The notes beneath the pieces were generated by a model that searched no databases, was not told the origin of the DNA, and worked only from the letters and a program-made list of their open reading frames with translations. From an uncultured Bacillota bacterium (GTDB lineage: Bacteria; Bacillota_I; Bacilli_A; Erysipelotrichales; Erysipelotrichaceae), in assembly GCA_946619805.1 (NCBI GenBank), contig CAMOMM010000036.1, positions 1-7,759 on the forward strand: a DNA stretch of 7,759 nucleotides, read 5' to 3'. Below are positions 1 through 6,361 of the stretch, in pieces. Numbering within the stretch: the stretch's first letter is position 1; the number at the start of each line of letters is the position of its first letter. Both the position numbers and the translations under genes were made by a program.

Positions 1-232
1 GCACGGTTCTTCCGGTGTTAATGAAGAAGATTATGCCAGAGTCATAAAGAACGGAGTAAGAAAGATAAATTATTATACATATGCTTCACTGGCTGCTTCC
101 AATGCCGTACGACATGCCTTTGAAAGCGAGCCGGATAAATTCTGGAAAGTACATGATCTGGCTGTACTGATGAGGGAAGCCGTCAGAGAAAAAGTCAGAA
201 GTGCCATAATTCTGTTCAGTCAGCCACAGTAA
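1..232 (+). CDS. Class II ketose-bisphosphate (fructose/tagatose type) aldolase, C-terminal part
   Basis: This is the last 76 codons of a gene that begins before the window; reading frame starts at base 2 and the TAA stop is at 230-232. Class II aldolases are zinc enzymes that split a ketose 1,6-bisphosphate (or related phosphoketose) into dihydroxyacetone phosphate and an aldehyde in the cytosol. The fragment opens with HGSSG, which matches the family HGxSG loop carrying the last zinc-binding histidine and phosphate contacts. The motif RKINYYTY follows, whose Asn is 22 residues after that His; this is the same spacing as the His/substrate-binding Asn pair of known class II aldolases. The helical C-terminus, FWKVHDLAVLMREAVREKV, is also typical. 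The N-terminal two thirds, with the other zinc ligands, is not visible, so FBP, tagatose-BP or another substrate cannot be decided. It converges on a PfkB-type kinase, which suggests, but does not prove, a shared pathway. Confidence 0.85.
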   Translation, partial: HGSSGVNEEDYARVIKNGVRKINYYTYASLAASNAVRHAFESEPDKFWKVHDLAVLMREAVREKVRSAIILFSQPQ

Positions 233-240
233 AAAATAAA

Positions 241-270
241 CGCGGGAGAATCAGTCTTCCGCGTATTTTT
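241..270. terminator. Bidirectional intrinsic terminator between aldolase and PfkB kinase
   Basis: An 8-bp stem pairs CGCGGGAG (241-248) with CTTCCGCG (256-263), with one G-T wobble and a 7-base loop. On the plus strand it is followed by TATTTTT (264-270). Read on the minus strand it is followed by TTTATTTTTT, from the A-run at 231-240. It can therefore end both converging transcripts. The minus-strand TGA stop of the kinase (251-253) lies in the loop, and the last kinase codons form one arm. Confidence 0.85.
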
Positions 271-1168
271 GAATGAACTGCAGAGTTTCATTATGATCAG
301 GTATCCCGGCTCGTCCGCCGATCTTCAGACATTTGATCGCCGCAACGGCAGAAGCATATCTGATGCATTCTTCCAGAGAGTAGTTTCGCAGATAACCGGC
401 CGCAAAGGCCCCATGGAATACATCCCCGGCTCCTGTCGAATCAATGGCATTTACCTTATAAGCCGGGAAATATCTGAGCTCACCATTTATCAGAGCCACA
501 CAGCCTCTTTCTCCTAATGTTGAAATGACGATACGGCTTCCGGCATCCGCAAAGAACTTCATGGCATCTTCAAGAGTGTCCTTGCCGCTGGTGTAGTATG
601 GGAAAGCTTCATTCATTATCAGAATGTCAGCCATGGCAGCCAGTCTGGCATTAGGGGTATTGTCTGGCTTTCTGGAGCAGCCGTCCATAGAAACCGGTAC
701 ACCGGCTTCTCTGGCAATACGGGCAGCAGTCATGGAATTATTAAAATTGGTACTGTCAATGTGCAAAAGACGGGCATTGCGGATCAGCTCAAATTTCTCT
801 TCAGTCCAGATGATATCAGGAAGATTGTTTTTATAAGGGAACTTCGTTCTTGTGGATCTGATGGGATCGATCATGACATAGCCTATGGAGCTTCTTCTGC
901 CCTTGATGACATCGATTCCATCAGTGTTTACGCCATCTCTGATGAAGTCTTCACGGATATGATCACCGGCTTCATCATCGCCGGTATTTCCGATGAAGGC
1001 AGTGGAAAAACCGAGACGGCTGGCTGTTACCAGAGCTGTCCCGCAGCATCCGCCACCCTGGTTGTGCAGTTCCAGGATATGAGTTGATCCATCTTCTTCA
1101 GGGTAGTTTTCCACGATGCACAGATTATCATAGGCAACATCGCCAACCCCGACTATATCGTATTTCAT
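251..1168 (-). CDS. PfkB (ribokinase)-family sugar kinase
   Basis: The product has 305 residues, a normal length for cytosolic PfkB kinases that transfer phosphate from ATP to a sugar or nucleoside. Visible motifs: N-terminal strand DIVGVGDVAYDN (4-15), the glycine-rich GGGCCGTA (38-45, PfkB signature 1 region), NEAF (186-189), TLGERG (217-222) and DSTGAGDVFHGAF (243-255, signature 2), where Asp249 is the expected catalytic base. GGRAGIP (284-290) follows near the C-terminus. The start at 1168 is chosen over the in-frame ATG at 1240 because GGGAG (1176-1180) sits 7 bases upstream. The conserved first strand also begins here, and a near-consensus promoter lies between the two ATGs. The DSTGAGDVFHG and GGRAGIP region reminds me of E. 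coli sulfofructose kinase YihV, but GGRAGIP is also seen in other PfkB kinases, so I leave the substrate open. It is monocistronic, divergent from the glucosidase and convergent with the aldolase. Confidence 0.9.
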   Translation of the reverse strand: MKYDIVGVGDVAYDNLCIVENYPEEDGSTHILELHNQGGGCCGTALVTASRLGFSTAFIGNTGDDEAGDHIREDFIRDGVNTDGIDVIKGRRSSIGYVMIDPIRSTRTKFPYKNNLPDIIWTEEKFELIRNARLLHIDSTNFNNSMTAARIAREAGVPVSMDGCSRKPDNTPNARLAAMADILIMNEAFPYYTSGKDTLEDAMKFFADAGSRIVISTLGERGCVALINGELRYFPAYKVNAIDSTGAGDVFHGAFAAGYLRNYSLEECIRYASAVAAIKCLKIGGRAGIPDHNETLQFIQKYAED

Positions 1169-1175
1169 TTGTGTT

Positions 1176-1180
1176 CTCCC
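1176..1180 (-). promoter_or_regulatory. Ribosome binding site of the PfkB kinase (decides the start)
   Basis: GGGAG on the minus strand ends 7 bases before the ATG at 1168. No comparable site precedes the longer in-frame start at 1240. The predicted transcription start is near 1180, so the Shine-Dalgarno would lie at the very 5' end of a leader of only about 12 bases. Confidence 0.75.
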
Positions 1181-1186
1181 AAGAAA

Positions 1187-1215
1187 ATTATAAGACAGCC
1201 GGCAGAGGTTTTCAA
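1187..1215 (-). promoter_or_regulatory. Sigma-A-type promoter of the PfkB kinase
   Basis: On the minus strand TTGAAA (1210-1215, five of six bases of the -35 consensus) is separated by exactly 17 bases from a perfect TATAAT (1187-1192). Transcription should begin near 1180, which puts the upstream ATG at 1240 outside the transcript and supports the 1168 start. Confidence 0.8.
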
Positions 1216-1226
1216 ACAGCTGTCTG
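1213..1226. promoter_or_regulatory. Candidate operator palindrome between kinase and glucosidase promoters
   Basis: A 14-bp near-palindrome, CANACAGCTGTNTG with one mismatched pair and a perfect 8-bp core ACAGCTGT (1216-1223). It overlaps the kinase -35 box (1210-1215) and lies just upstream of the glucosidase -35 (1229-1234). That placement suits a regulator of both divergent genes. The regulator is unknown and chance is not excluded. Confidence 0.4.
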
Positions 1227-1228
1227 AC

Positions 1229-1258
1229 CTTACATAACATGCAATATTCAAGTATAAT
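1229..1258 (+). promoter_or_regulatory. Probable promoter of the 6-phospho-beta-glucosidase gene
   Basis: A perfect TATAAT at 1253-1258 follows CTTACA (1229-1234, four of six -35 bases) after 18 bases. Start of transcription is expected near 1265, giving a leader of about 42 bases. That leader contains arms TTAATAT (1261-1267) and ATATTAA (1284-1290), a weak AT-rich inverted repeat that could be an operator or chance. Confidence 0.6.
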
Positions 1259-1264
1259 TATTAA

Positions 1265-2767
<1,503 letters not shown>

Positions 2768-2770
2768 CAG

Positions 2771-2793
2771 AAAAAGGGCGTAAGTCCTTTTTT
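2771..2793 (+). terminator. Intrinsic terminator of the glucosidase gene
   Basis: AAAAAGGG (2771-2778) pairs with TCCTTTTT (2785-2792), including one G-T pair, around a 6-base loop, and runs into a T-tract. It starts 4 bases after the stop codon. The stem is AT-rich, so some read-through into the acetyltransferase is possible. Confidence 0.75.
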
Positions 2794-2828
2794 CATGTGT
2801 TACAGTACACTTCAAAAGGAAATTGCGG

Positions 2829-2834
2829 TATAGT
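2829..2834 (+). promoter_or_regulatory. Possible -10 box of the GNAT gene, implying a near-leaderless transcript
   Basis: TATAGT (five of six -10 bases) lies 8 bases before the first ATG of the acetyltransferase, so transcription should begin at or within a few bases of the start codon. The best -35 at 17 bases is TACACT (2806-2811), only three of six, so this is a weak call. Confidence 0.45.
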
Positions 2835-2842
2835 TTGTTTGT

Positions 2843-3337
2843 ATGATGACGATAAGAAAGACGGAATTGAAAGATCTGGATGAAGTGATGGCAATCTATG
2901 AACATGGCCGTCAGATAATGAGAAACAGCGGAAATCTTTTCCAGTGGCGTAATGACAGACCGTACCGTAAACAGATCATTGACGACATTGAAAAGGGCAA
3001 CAGCTACGTGGCGGAAAATGAAGAAGGGCTATGTGGGGTGTTTGCGCTGATCTTTGGCGAGGATGTCACCTATGGATACATTGAAGGCAGCTGGCTTAAT
3101 GATGAGCCTTATGGAACGATTCACCGCATTGCCACTTCCGGAAAGGAAAAAGGCGTACTGGAGGCAGCTGTTAATTATGGGTTCAGCAAGATCGATAACA
3201 TCAGAATAGATACCCATCATGACAATAAGATCATGCAGCATCTTCTTAAAAAACTCGGCTTTACCGAATGCGGTGTCATTTATCTGCTGGATGGCGATCC
3301 CCGTCTGGCCTATCAGAAAACAGAGAAACAGGCTTAA
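2843..3337 (+). CDS. GNAT-family N-acetyltransferase
   Basis: The product has 164 residues, typical for a single-domain GNAT enzyme that moves an acetyl group from acetyl-CoA to an amine. Visible elements: N-terminal strand-helix IRKTELKDLDEVMAIYEHGR (4-23), central strands around SYVAENEEGLCGVFALIF, the motif A region HRIATSGKEKGVLEAA (94-109), and motif B DNKIMQHLLKKLGF (127-140) followed by LAYQK. The acetyl-CoA pyrophosphate loop is a loose version of R/QxxGxG/A. The acceptor (protein N-terminus, antibiotic, small amine) cannot be told. There are two adjacent ATGs (2843, 2846). An in-frame TAG at 2831-2833 prevents any real extension upstream. No Shine-Dalgarno is present in the allowed interval; the nearest, AAAGGA (2815-2820), is 22 bases away. 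It stands alone between two terminators. Confidence 0.85.
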   Translation: MMTIRKTELKDLDEVMAIYEHGRQIMRNSGNLFQWRNDRPYRKQIIDDIEKGNSYVAENEEGLCGVFALIFGEDVTYGYIEGSWLNDEPYGTIHRIATSGKEKGVLEAAVNYGFSKIDNIRIDTHHDNKIMQHLLKKLGFTECGVIYLLDGDPRLAYQKTEKQA

Positions 3338-3361
3338 ATCAACATGTTTTCATATCGTCTA

Positions 3362-3407
3362 CCTGTATGAATTCGTTTATCAGGAGATATATGGTAATAC
3401 CTGATAA
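3362..3407. repeat. Inverted repeat and related CCTG half-sites between GNAT and its terminator
   Basis: TTATCAGG (3377-3384) and CCTGATAA (3400-3407) form a perfect 8-bp inverted repeat around 15 bases. A third related half, CCTGTAT, lies at 3362-3368. No T-run follows the right arm, so it is not a standard terminator. It could be an mRNA 3' structure or a protein-binding site. The rest of the 3338-3508 gap holds only the terminator at 3423-3458. Confidence 0.45.
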
Positions 3408-3422
3408 TCCGGATGCATGATC

Positions 3423-3458
3423 AAAGGAAGGATTCCATTGCGGTAACCCTTCCTTTTT
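3423..3458 (+). terminator. Intrinsic terminator downstream of the GNAT gene
   Basis: AAAGGAAGG (3423-3431) pairs perfectly over 9 bp with CCTTCCTTT (3448-3456), the loop can add TT/AA and CC/GG pairs, and a five-T tract (3454-3458) follows. On the minus strand the stem is followed by only TTT then GATC, so it would be a poor terminator for the converging isomerase-like gene, though none better is seen for that gene. Confidence 0.8.
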
Positions 3459-3508
3459 GTCTCTTTCTGGAATGTATTGTCAGTTCAGTACGGCTGATTA
3501 TCAATGGC

Positions 3509-4705
3509 TCAGAACCATTTGTAGAATTCGTCGATCAGTTCAACCCAGTCACCAGTTACGATCAGATGGTGATTGCCGATCGATTCAGTCAGGAAATAGT
3601 TAAGAGTTTCCTCATCAAGATGAATCTTGACCTGTGTACGGCACAGATTGGTTTCCTTCAGGTTTTCTTCCAGCTGGCCGGCTACGGCGAAGTATTCCTT
3701 CATCAGACCGTCAGTCTTGAAGATGGTTACCGGTCCTTCCTGAATGTGACCTCTGAAGGCAACACCCAGATCTGATTCGAAGTGGGTCATCAGTTCAAAT
3801 TCCGTAGGCATGTTGAGAGGTAAGGTGCAGTGAGCGAAGATGATGTCGTTTTCATCAGACAGGATCCTGGATGGATTAGCCATGAAGACAGGCTGGCCGG
3901 AAAGCTCACCGGCAACACACATTGAGATCAGGGAAGGAGTATCACCTTCACATCCGGCATAGATGCCTTCGGCGTTGAGTACAGCCAAAGCCAGACATCC
4001 TGTTCCTTTAATCGGTCCTAAAAGATCGAAGCATCTGACAGTCACACCGTCAAGATGATACTTATCAACGATCCTTCTTAAGGCACCGTAGATCTGGCAG
4101 CACAGTTCAGTGTCTTCTGGATGCCAGTTCTTGGCCTTTACCATTTCGGTATAGATGTTAGGAACATATTCCTTTTTGGCGATTTCCGCGAAGAATTCTT
4201 CCATGGTTACATCGATGATCTCGATGCCGGTTACTTCCTTACATGCGGCGGCATCAACGTCGGAAGAGATCAGCCAGTCGCTTGGCTCACCGACTCTGGC
4301 AATGCGCATGTTTCTGATTTTCTTTCTGGCATTGAATACCTTTGAAAGCAGGGAAATTCTTTTAGCCATCTTGGTTTCGGAACCGTGGATTATCTCGCCG
4401 GGGATCTCCTGCTGTTTCAGATAGGACAGGATCTCCATGCTGGCAGCCAGGGAGTTATTCAGACCGGTGGTCAGCAGGAATACAGGCTGAGGAAGTCTGT
4501 CAAGGACAGCCTTGAAACGGCCTTCAACACCGCCTCCTCCAATGAAGACCAGCGGCAGATCATAATCTCTGATGTGATCAAGATCAGTAAATTCAATTGC
4601 TTCGTTGCACAGCTGCGATAATTTCCGTACTACTTCATGGTTGTAGTTGTTAATGTTCGGGCTGTCAGCGTTGGTGGATTCGACATAGTAAACCCCAATA
4701 CTCAT
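3509..4705 (-). CDS. L-fucose/L-arabinose isomerase-like protein
   Basis: The protein has 398 residues and I place it in the fucose-isomerase-like group (COG2407 type), whose known members interconvert aldoses and ketoses with a divalent metal. It is much shorter than classical FucI (about 590). The N-terminal half is Rossmann-like, with FIGGGGVEGRF (54-64) and LLTTGLNNSLAASMEIL (77-93). RIARVGEPSDWLI (134-146) begins the next domain. The C-terminal part has GCEGDTPSLISM (251-262), FMANPSRI (274-281), AHCTLP (291-296) and GNHHLIVTGDW (377-387). Glu253 and His379 or His380 fit the metal ligands. Asn277 stands where FucI has a metal-binding Asp, which may be a subfamily trait. The start is supported by AGAGGA 8 bases upstream and an extended -10 promoter. 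The sugar is unknown; an isomerase acting on a modified sugar, or a non-isomerase activity, is possible. Confidence 0.75.
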   Translation of the reverse strand: MSIGVYYVESTNADSPNINNYNHEVVRKLSQLCNEAIEFTDLDHIRDYDLPLVFIGGGGVEGRFKAVLDRLPQPVFLLTTGLNNSLAASMEILSYLKQQEIPGEIIHGSETKMAKRISLLSKVFNARKKIRNMRIARVGEPSDWLISSDVDAAACKEVTGIEIIDVTMEEFFAEIAKKEYVPNIYTEMVKAKNWHPEDTELCCQIYGALRRIVDKYHLDGVTVRCFDLLGPIKGTGCLALAVLNAEGIYAGCEGDTPSLISMCVAGELSGQPVFMANPSRILSDENDIIFAHCTLPLNMPTEFELMTHFESDLGVAFRGHIQEGPVTIFKTDGLMKEYFAVAGQLEENLKETNLCRTQVKIHLDEETLNYFLTESIGNHHLIVTGDWVELIDEFYKWF

Positions 4706-4734
4706 TTTTATTATCCTCTTTTCTTTCCATCAGT

Positions 4735-4743
4735 ATTATAACA
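4735..4743 (-). promoter_or_regulatory. Extended -10 promoter of the isomerase-like gene
   Basis: TGTTATAAT on the minus strand is a perfect TATAAT (4735-4740) with the TGn extension (4741-4743). No -35 resembling the consensus is seen at 16-18 bases, which is usual for extended -10 promoters. Transcription should begin near 4728, giving a leader of about 22 bases. Confidence 0.7.
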
Positions 4744-4750
4744 TATTACA

Positions 4751-4773
4751 AAGACTGAGATTTACTCAGTCTT
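4751..4773 (-). terminator. Hairpin over the stop codon of the acidic protein gene, probable terminator
   Basis: AAGACTGAG (4751-4759) and CTCAGTCTT (4765-4773) form a perfect 9-bp stem with a 5-base loop. One arm contains the last two codons and the TGA of the minus-strand gene. The tract after it on the minus strand is TTTGTAATATG, weak for an intrinsic terminator, so partial read-through into the isomerase-like gene is likely. It also covers the -35 region of that gene. Confidence 0.55.
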
Positions 4774-5143
4774 CGTTGTTATCATCGTCATCAAGCATTC
4801 TTGATACATCATAGTAGTCAGGATCAGGTTCATATTCATACATTCTGTGTGCCTGTTCCCATCTGGCATATTCGGCATCTTCCCGGACTATGCTTGGCTC
4901 TTCTTCGTCATCGATTTCATAATAGTATTCTTCATCGTCGTCATCGACAGGGGCAACATCATACCAGATGAACGGCCATTTTGCCAGGCAGTCAGGAAGT
5001 TCAGGATTCTCTGAAGCGTAGTACCATAAGCTGTATTCAGCGTTTCTCATGGCGCCCACTCTGGTGGCTCCCAGTTTTTCCATCATCCGGTCATCACTGT
5101 TGGAAACAGCTACGTAAACACGCAAAGCAATAATATCGGTCAT
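4766..5143 (-). CDS. Unrecognised highly acidic protein, 125 residues
   Basis: I do not recognise this protein. Residues 1-65 look like a small folded domain, with a hydrophobic strand IIALRVYVAV (4-13), a likely helix around DRMMEKLGATRVGAMRNA and an aromatic stretch around EYSLWYYASE and KWPFIWYDV. From about residue 66 it becomes an acidic, tyrosine-rich tail with DDDDEEYYYEIDDEEE (67-82), YEYEPDPDYYD and a final DDDDNNED. By my count 36 of 125 residues are Asp or Glu and 13 are Tyr, against 10 Lys/Arg. There is no signal peptide or membrane segment, so it is probably cytosolic. The start fits AAAGGAT about 10 bases upstream and an extended -10 promoter. It is transcribed alone, away from the peptide transporter. 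Possible roles, such as a charge-mimic binding partner or metal binder, are guesses. Confidence 0.7.
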   Translation of the reverse strand: MTDIIALRVYVAVSNSDDRMMEKLGATRVGAMRNAEYSLWYYASENPELPDCLAKWPFIWYDVAPVDDDDEEYYYEIDDEEEPSIVREDAEYARWEQAHRMYEYEPDPDYYDVSRMLDDDDNNED

Positions 5144-5176
5144 GTGACAATTATCCTTTCTTTAATCTTCAAAAGC

Positions 5177-5185
5177 ATTATAACA
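5177..5185 (-). promoter_or_regulatory. Extended -10 promoter of the acidic protein gene
   Basis: TGTTATAAT on the minus strand, identical to the box before the isomerase-like gene, with TATAAT at 5177-5182 and TGn at 5183-5185. The -35 at 17-18 bases is only AT-rich. Transcription should begin near 5170, about 26 bases before the ATG. Confidence 0.7.
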
Positions 5186-5246
5186 CCATCATATAAATGA
5201 ATATAAATAAATACTTTAAATTATGGGAAATTGACTTTTTTACCAA

Positions 5247-5260
5247 TGTAAGCGCTTTAT
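5247..5260. promoter_or_regulatory. cre-like site (candidate CcpA operator)
   Basis: TGTAAGCGCTTTAT, preceded by A, fits the Gram-positive catabolite-responsive element WTGNAANCGNWNNCW except for A in place of the final C, and has the palindromic core AAGCGCTT. It lies between divergent genes: about 105 bp before the expected start of the transporter operon and about 83 bp before that of the acidic gene. That placement would suit activation or long-range control better than simple promoter blocking. Confidence 0.55.
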
Positions 5261-5261
5261 G

Positions 5262-5321
5262 AAAATATTTACATAAAAAAATGAAAGAAAATGTCATTTT
5301 TGTGAAAATTGTATGAAAAAA
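5262..5321. other. Phased A/T tracts upstream of the transporter promoter
   Basis: Runs of A or T are centred near 5266, 5278, 5289, 5299, 5307 and 5318, an average spacing close to one helical turn. They end just before the proposed -35 box at 5325. Such phasing predicts bent DNA or an UP-like element that strengthens transcription. AAAATG-T-CATTTT (5288-5300) within it is also a small palindrome. No gene is seen in the 5144-5428 gap. Confidence 0.4.
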
Positions 5322-5324
5322 CTA

Positions 5325-5353
5325 TTGTATTTGGCTTTTTTATAGGGTAAAAT
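5325..5353 (+). promoter_or_regulatory. Probable promoter of the peptide transporter operon
   Basis: TTGTAT (5325-5330, three of six including TTG) and TAAAAT (5348-5353, five of six) are 17 bases apart. Start of transcription is expected near 5360, giving a leader of about 70 bases. A second box, TATATT at 5360-5365, has no fitting -35. Confidence 0.5.
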
Positions 5354-5376
5354 GCTGATTATATTAGTTAAAAAGC

Positions 5377-5405
5377 TGCAGAATCTGCATAATTGCAGAA
5401 ATGCA
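5377..5405. repeat. Four regularly spaced TGCA motifs in the transporter leader
   Basis: TGCA occurs at 5377, 5386, 5394 and 5402, with steps of 9, 8 and 8 bases. The middle two form the inverted repeat TCTGCA-TAAT-TGCAGA (5384-5399). The set ends 6 bases before the purine-rich ribosome binding region, so a bound protein or hairpin here could affect transcription or translation. Confidence 0.4.
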
Positions 5406-5410
5406 GGCAA

Positions 5411-5421
5411 AAGGAAAGGGG
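5411..5421 (+). promoter_or_regulatory. Ribosome binding site of permease B (decides the start)
   Basis: The purine run AAGGAAAGGGG ends 7 bases before the ATG at 5429. The in-frame ATG at 5393 lies upstream of it, in the inverted repeat, and has no such site, so the 12 extra residues are not counted. Confidence 0.75.
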
Positions 5422-5428
5422 AACCGAT

Positions 5429-6352
5429 ATGCTGAAGTATATTTGTAAAAGACTGGCAATTGGACTGATTACACTTTTCATCCTATCGACCATTACCTTC
5501 TTCGGGGTAAGGGCCATGCCCGGTGATCCGTTTGAACAGGATAACAAGGTCATGGCACCGGAGACTTATGAGGCTTTAAAGGAGAAGTTCCATCTGGATA
5601 AACCTTTACCGGAACAGTTCCGGATATTCCTGAAGAATGCTGCCCACGGAGATTTCGGTGAGTCGATTTCCAAGAAAGGAAAAATGGTATCAGACATTAT
5701 CAAGCTTCGTTTCCCTGTAACCGCTAAATTAGGATCGATTGCATTTGTTACCTCAATGGTGATAGGCCTGACGCTTGGCATTGTGGCGGCCCTCGCCAAA
5801 CATCGATGGGTCAACAGTGTCATTACTGTCATATCCACCATTGGTGTAACTTTACCTAACTTCCTGTTTGCGATAATGATAATGATTGTGTTTGCGGTGA
5901 AACTGGGGTGGTTGCCGATTGTTGGCTTAAATGGTCCACAATACTATATCCTCCCTGTTGCGGCTCTGTCTCTAGGACCAATCGCCTCAGTGACCCGTTT
6001 AACAAGAAGCTCCATCCGTGATGTCATGCACGAGGACTACATCACCTTATCCAGAAGCAAGGGAAACAAGGAAACAAGAACCATCATCGTCCACGGGCTG
6101 AAAAACGCTCTGCTGCCGGTTATCACCTATGCAGGACCGCTGTTTGCCGGTATGATCACCGGTTCACTGGTAATTGAAACTCTGTTCTCAGTTCCGGGAA
6201 TCGGCGCTGAATTCACCAACAGCATTACCAACCGTGACTATACACTGGTCATGGGACTGACAATACTGTTCGGTGCCCTGGTCATCATGATGAACCTTAT
6301 CTCAGATATAGTCGCGGCAATAATTGACCCGCGTATCAAATTAGGAAAGTAG
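5429..6352 (+). CDS. oppB: Oligopeptide/dipeptide ABC transporter permease B (OppB/DppB family)
   Basis: The 307-residue integral membrane protein is one of two permease halves that form the channel for peptides (in relatives also nickel or sugars) delivered by an extracytoplasmic binding lipoprotein. The length matches OppB. It begins with the typical MLKYICKRLAIGLITLFILS and first membrane segment (about 9-29), then the external segment with MPGDPF (30-35), HLDKPLPEQF (55-64) and HGDFGES (73-79). Further membrane segments are near 102-122, 129-156, 172-190, 232-256 and 274-296. The cytoplasmic EAA loop, DYITLSRSKGNKETR (203-217) up to NALLPV, contacts the ATPases. LFSVPGIG (252-259) and the ending IIDPRIK are family hallmarks. 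It is the first gene of an operon with OppC and OppD. No binding-protein gene precedes it, so that gene is presumably downstream or elsewhere. Peptide substrate is the default; other ligands are possible. Confidence 0.92.
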   Translation: MLKYICKRLAIGLITLFILSTITFFGVRAMPGDPFEQDNKVMAPETYEALKEKFHLDKPLPEQFRIFLKNAAHGDFGESISKKGKMVSDIIKLRFPVTAKLGSIAFVTSMVIGLTLGIVAALAKHRWVNSVITVISTIGVTLPNFLFAIMIMIVFAVKLGWLPIVGLNGPQYYILPVAALSLGPIASVTRLTRSSIRDVMHEDYITLSRSKGNKETRTIIVHGLKNALLPVITYAGPLFAGMITGSLVIETLFSVPGIGAEFTNSITNRDYTLVMGLTILFGALVIMMNLISDIVAAIIDPRIKLGK

Positions 6353-6361
6353 GGCAGTGTT

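Noticed and set aside
1169..1240. Longer kinase start at 1240 adding 24 residues
   Set aside because: The extension has no Shine-Dalgarno, lies over the promoter and palindrome, and precedes the conserved first beta strand.
2797..2810. GTGT...ACAC inverted repeat upstream of the GNAT gene as operator
   Set aside because: The arms are only 4 bp and the interior is not symmetric; too weak to call.
3503..3519. 5-bp AATGG/CCATT hairpin around the isomerase-like gene stop
   Set aside because: The stem is short and no T-run follows on the minus strand, so it is not a credible terminator.
3413..3775. 120-codon plus-strand open frame
   Set aside because: It crosses a strong terminator and lies antisense to the end of the isomerase-like gene, with no ribosome site or known motif; it is a shadow.
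5231..5260. TTGACT as a -35 box for the transporter
   Set aside because: No -10-like hexamer lies 16-18 bases downstream; the downstream pair at 5325/5348 is better.
5393..5428. Longer permease B start at 5393 adding MQKCRQKERGTD
   Set aside because: It overlaps the TGCA inverted repeat and the ribosome site of the 5429 start, and polar residues before MLKYICKRL are not typical of the family.
5354..5428. T-box or other known riboswitch in the transporter leader
   Set aside because: The leader is only about 70 bases, has no T-box AGGGTGG-like motif and no terminator/antiterminator pair.
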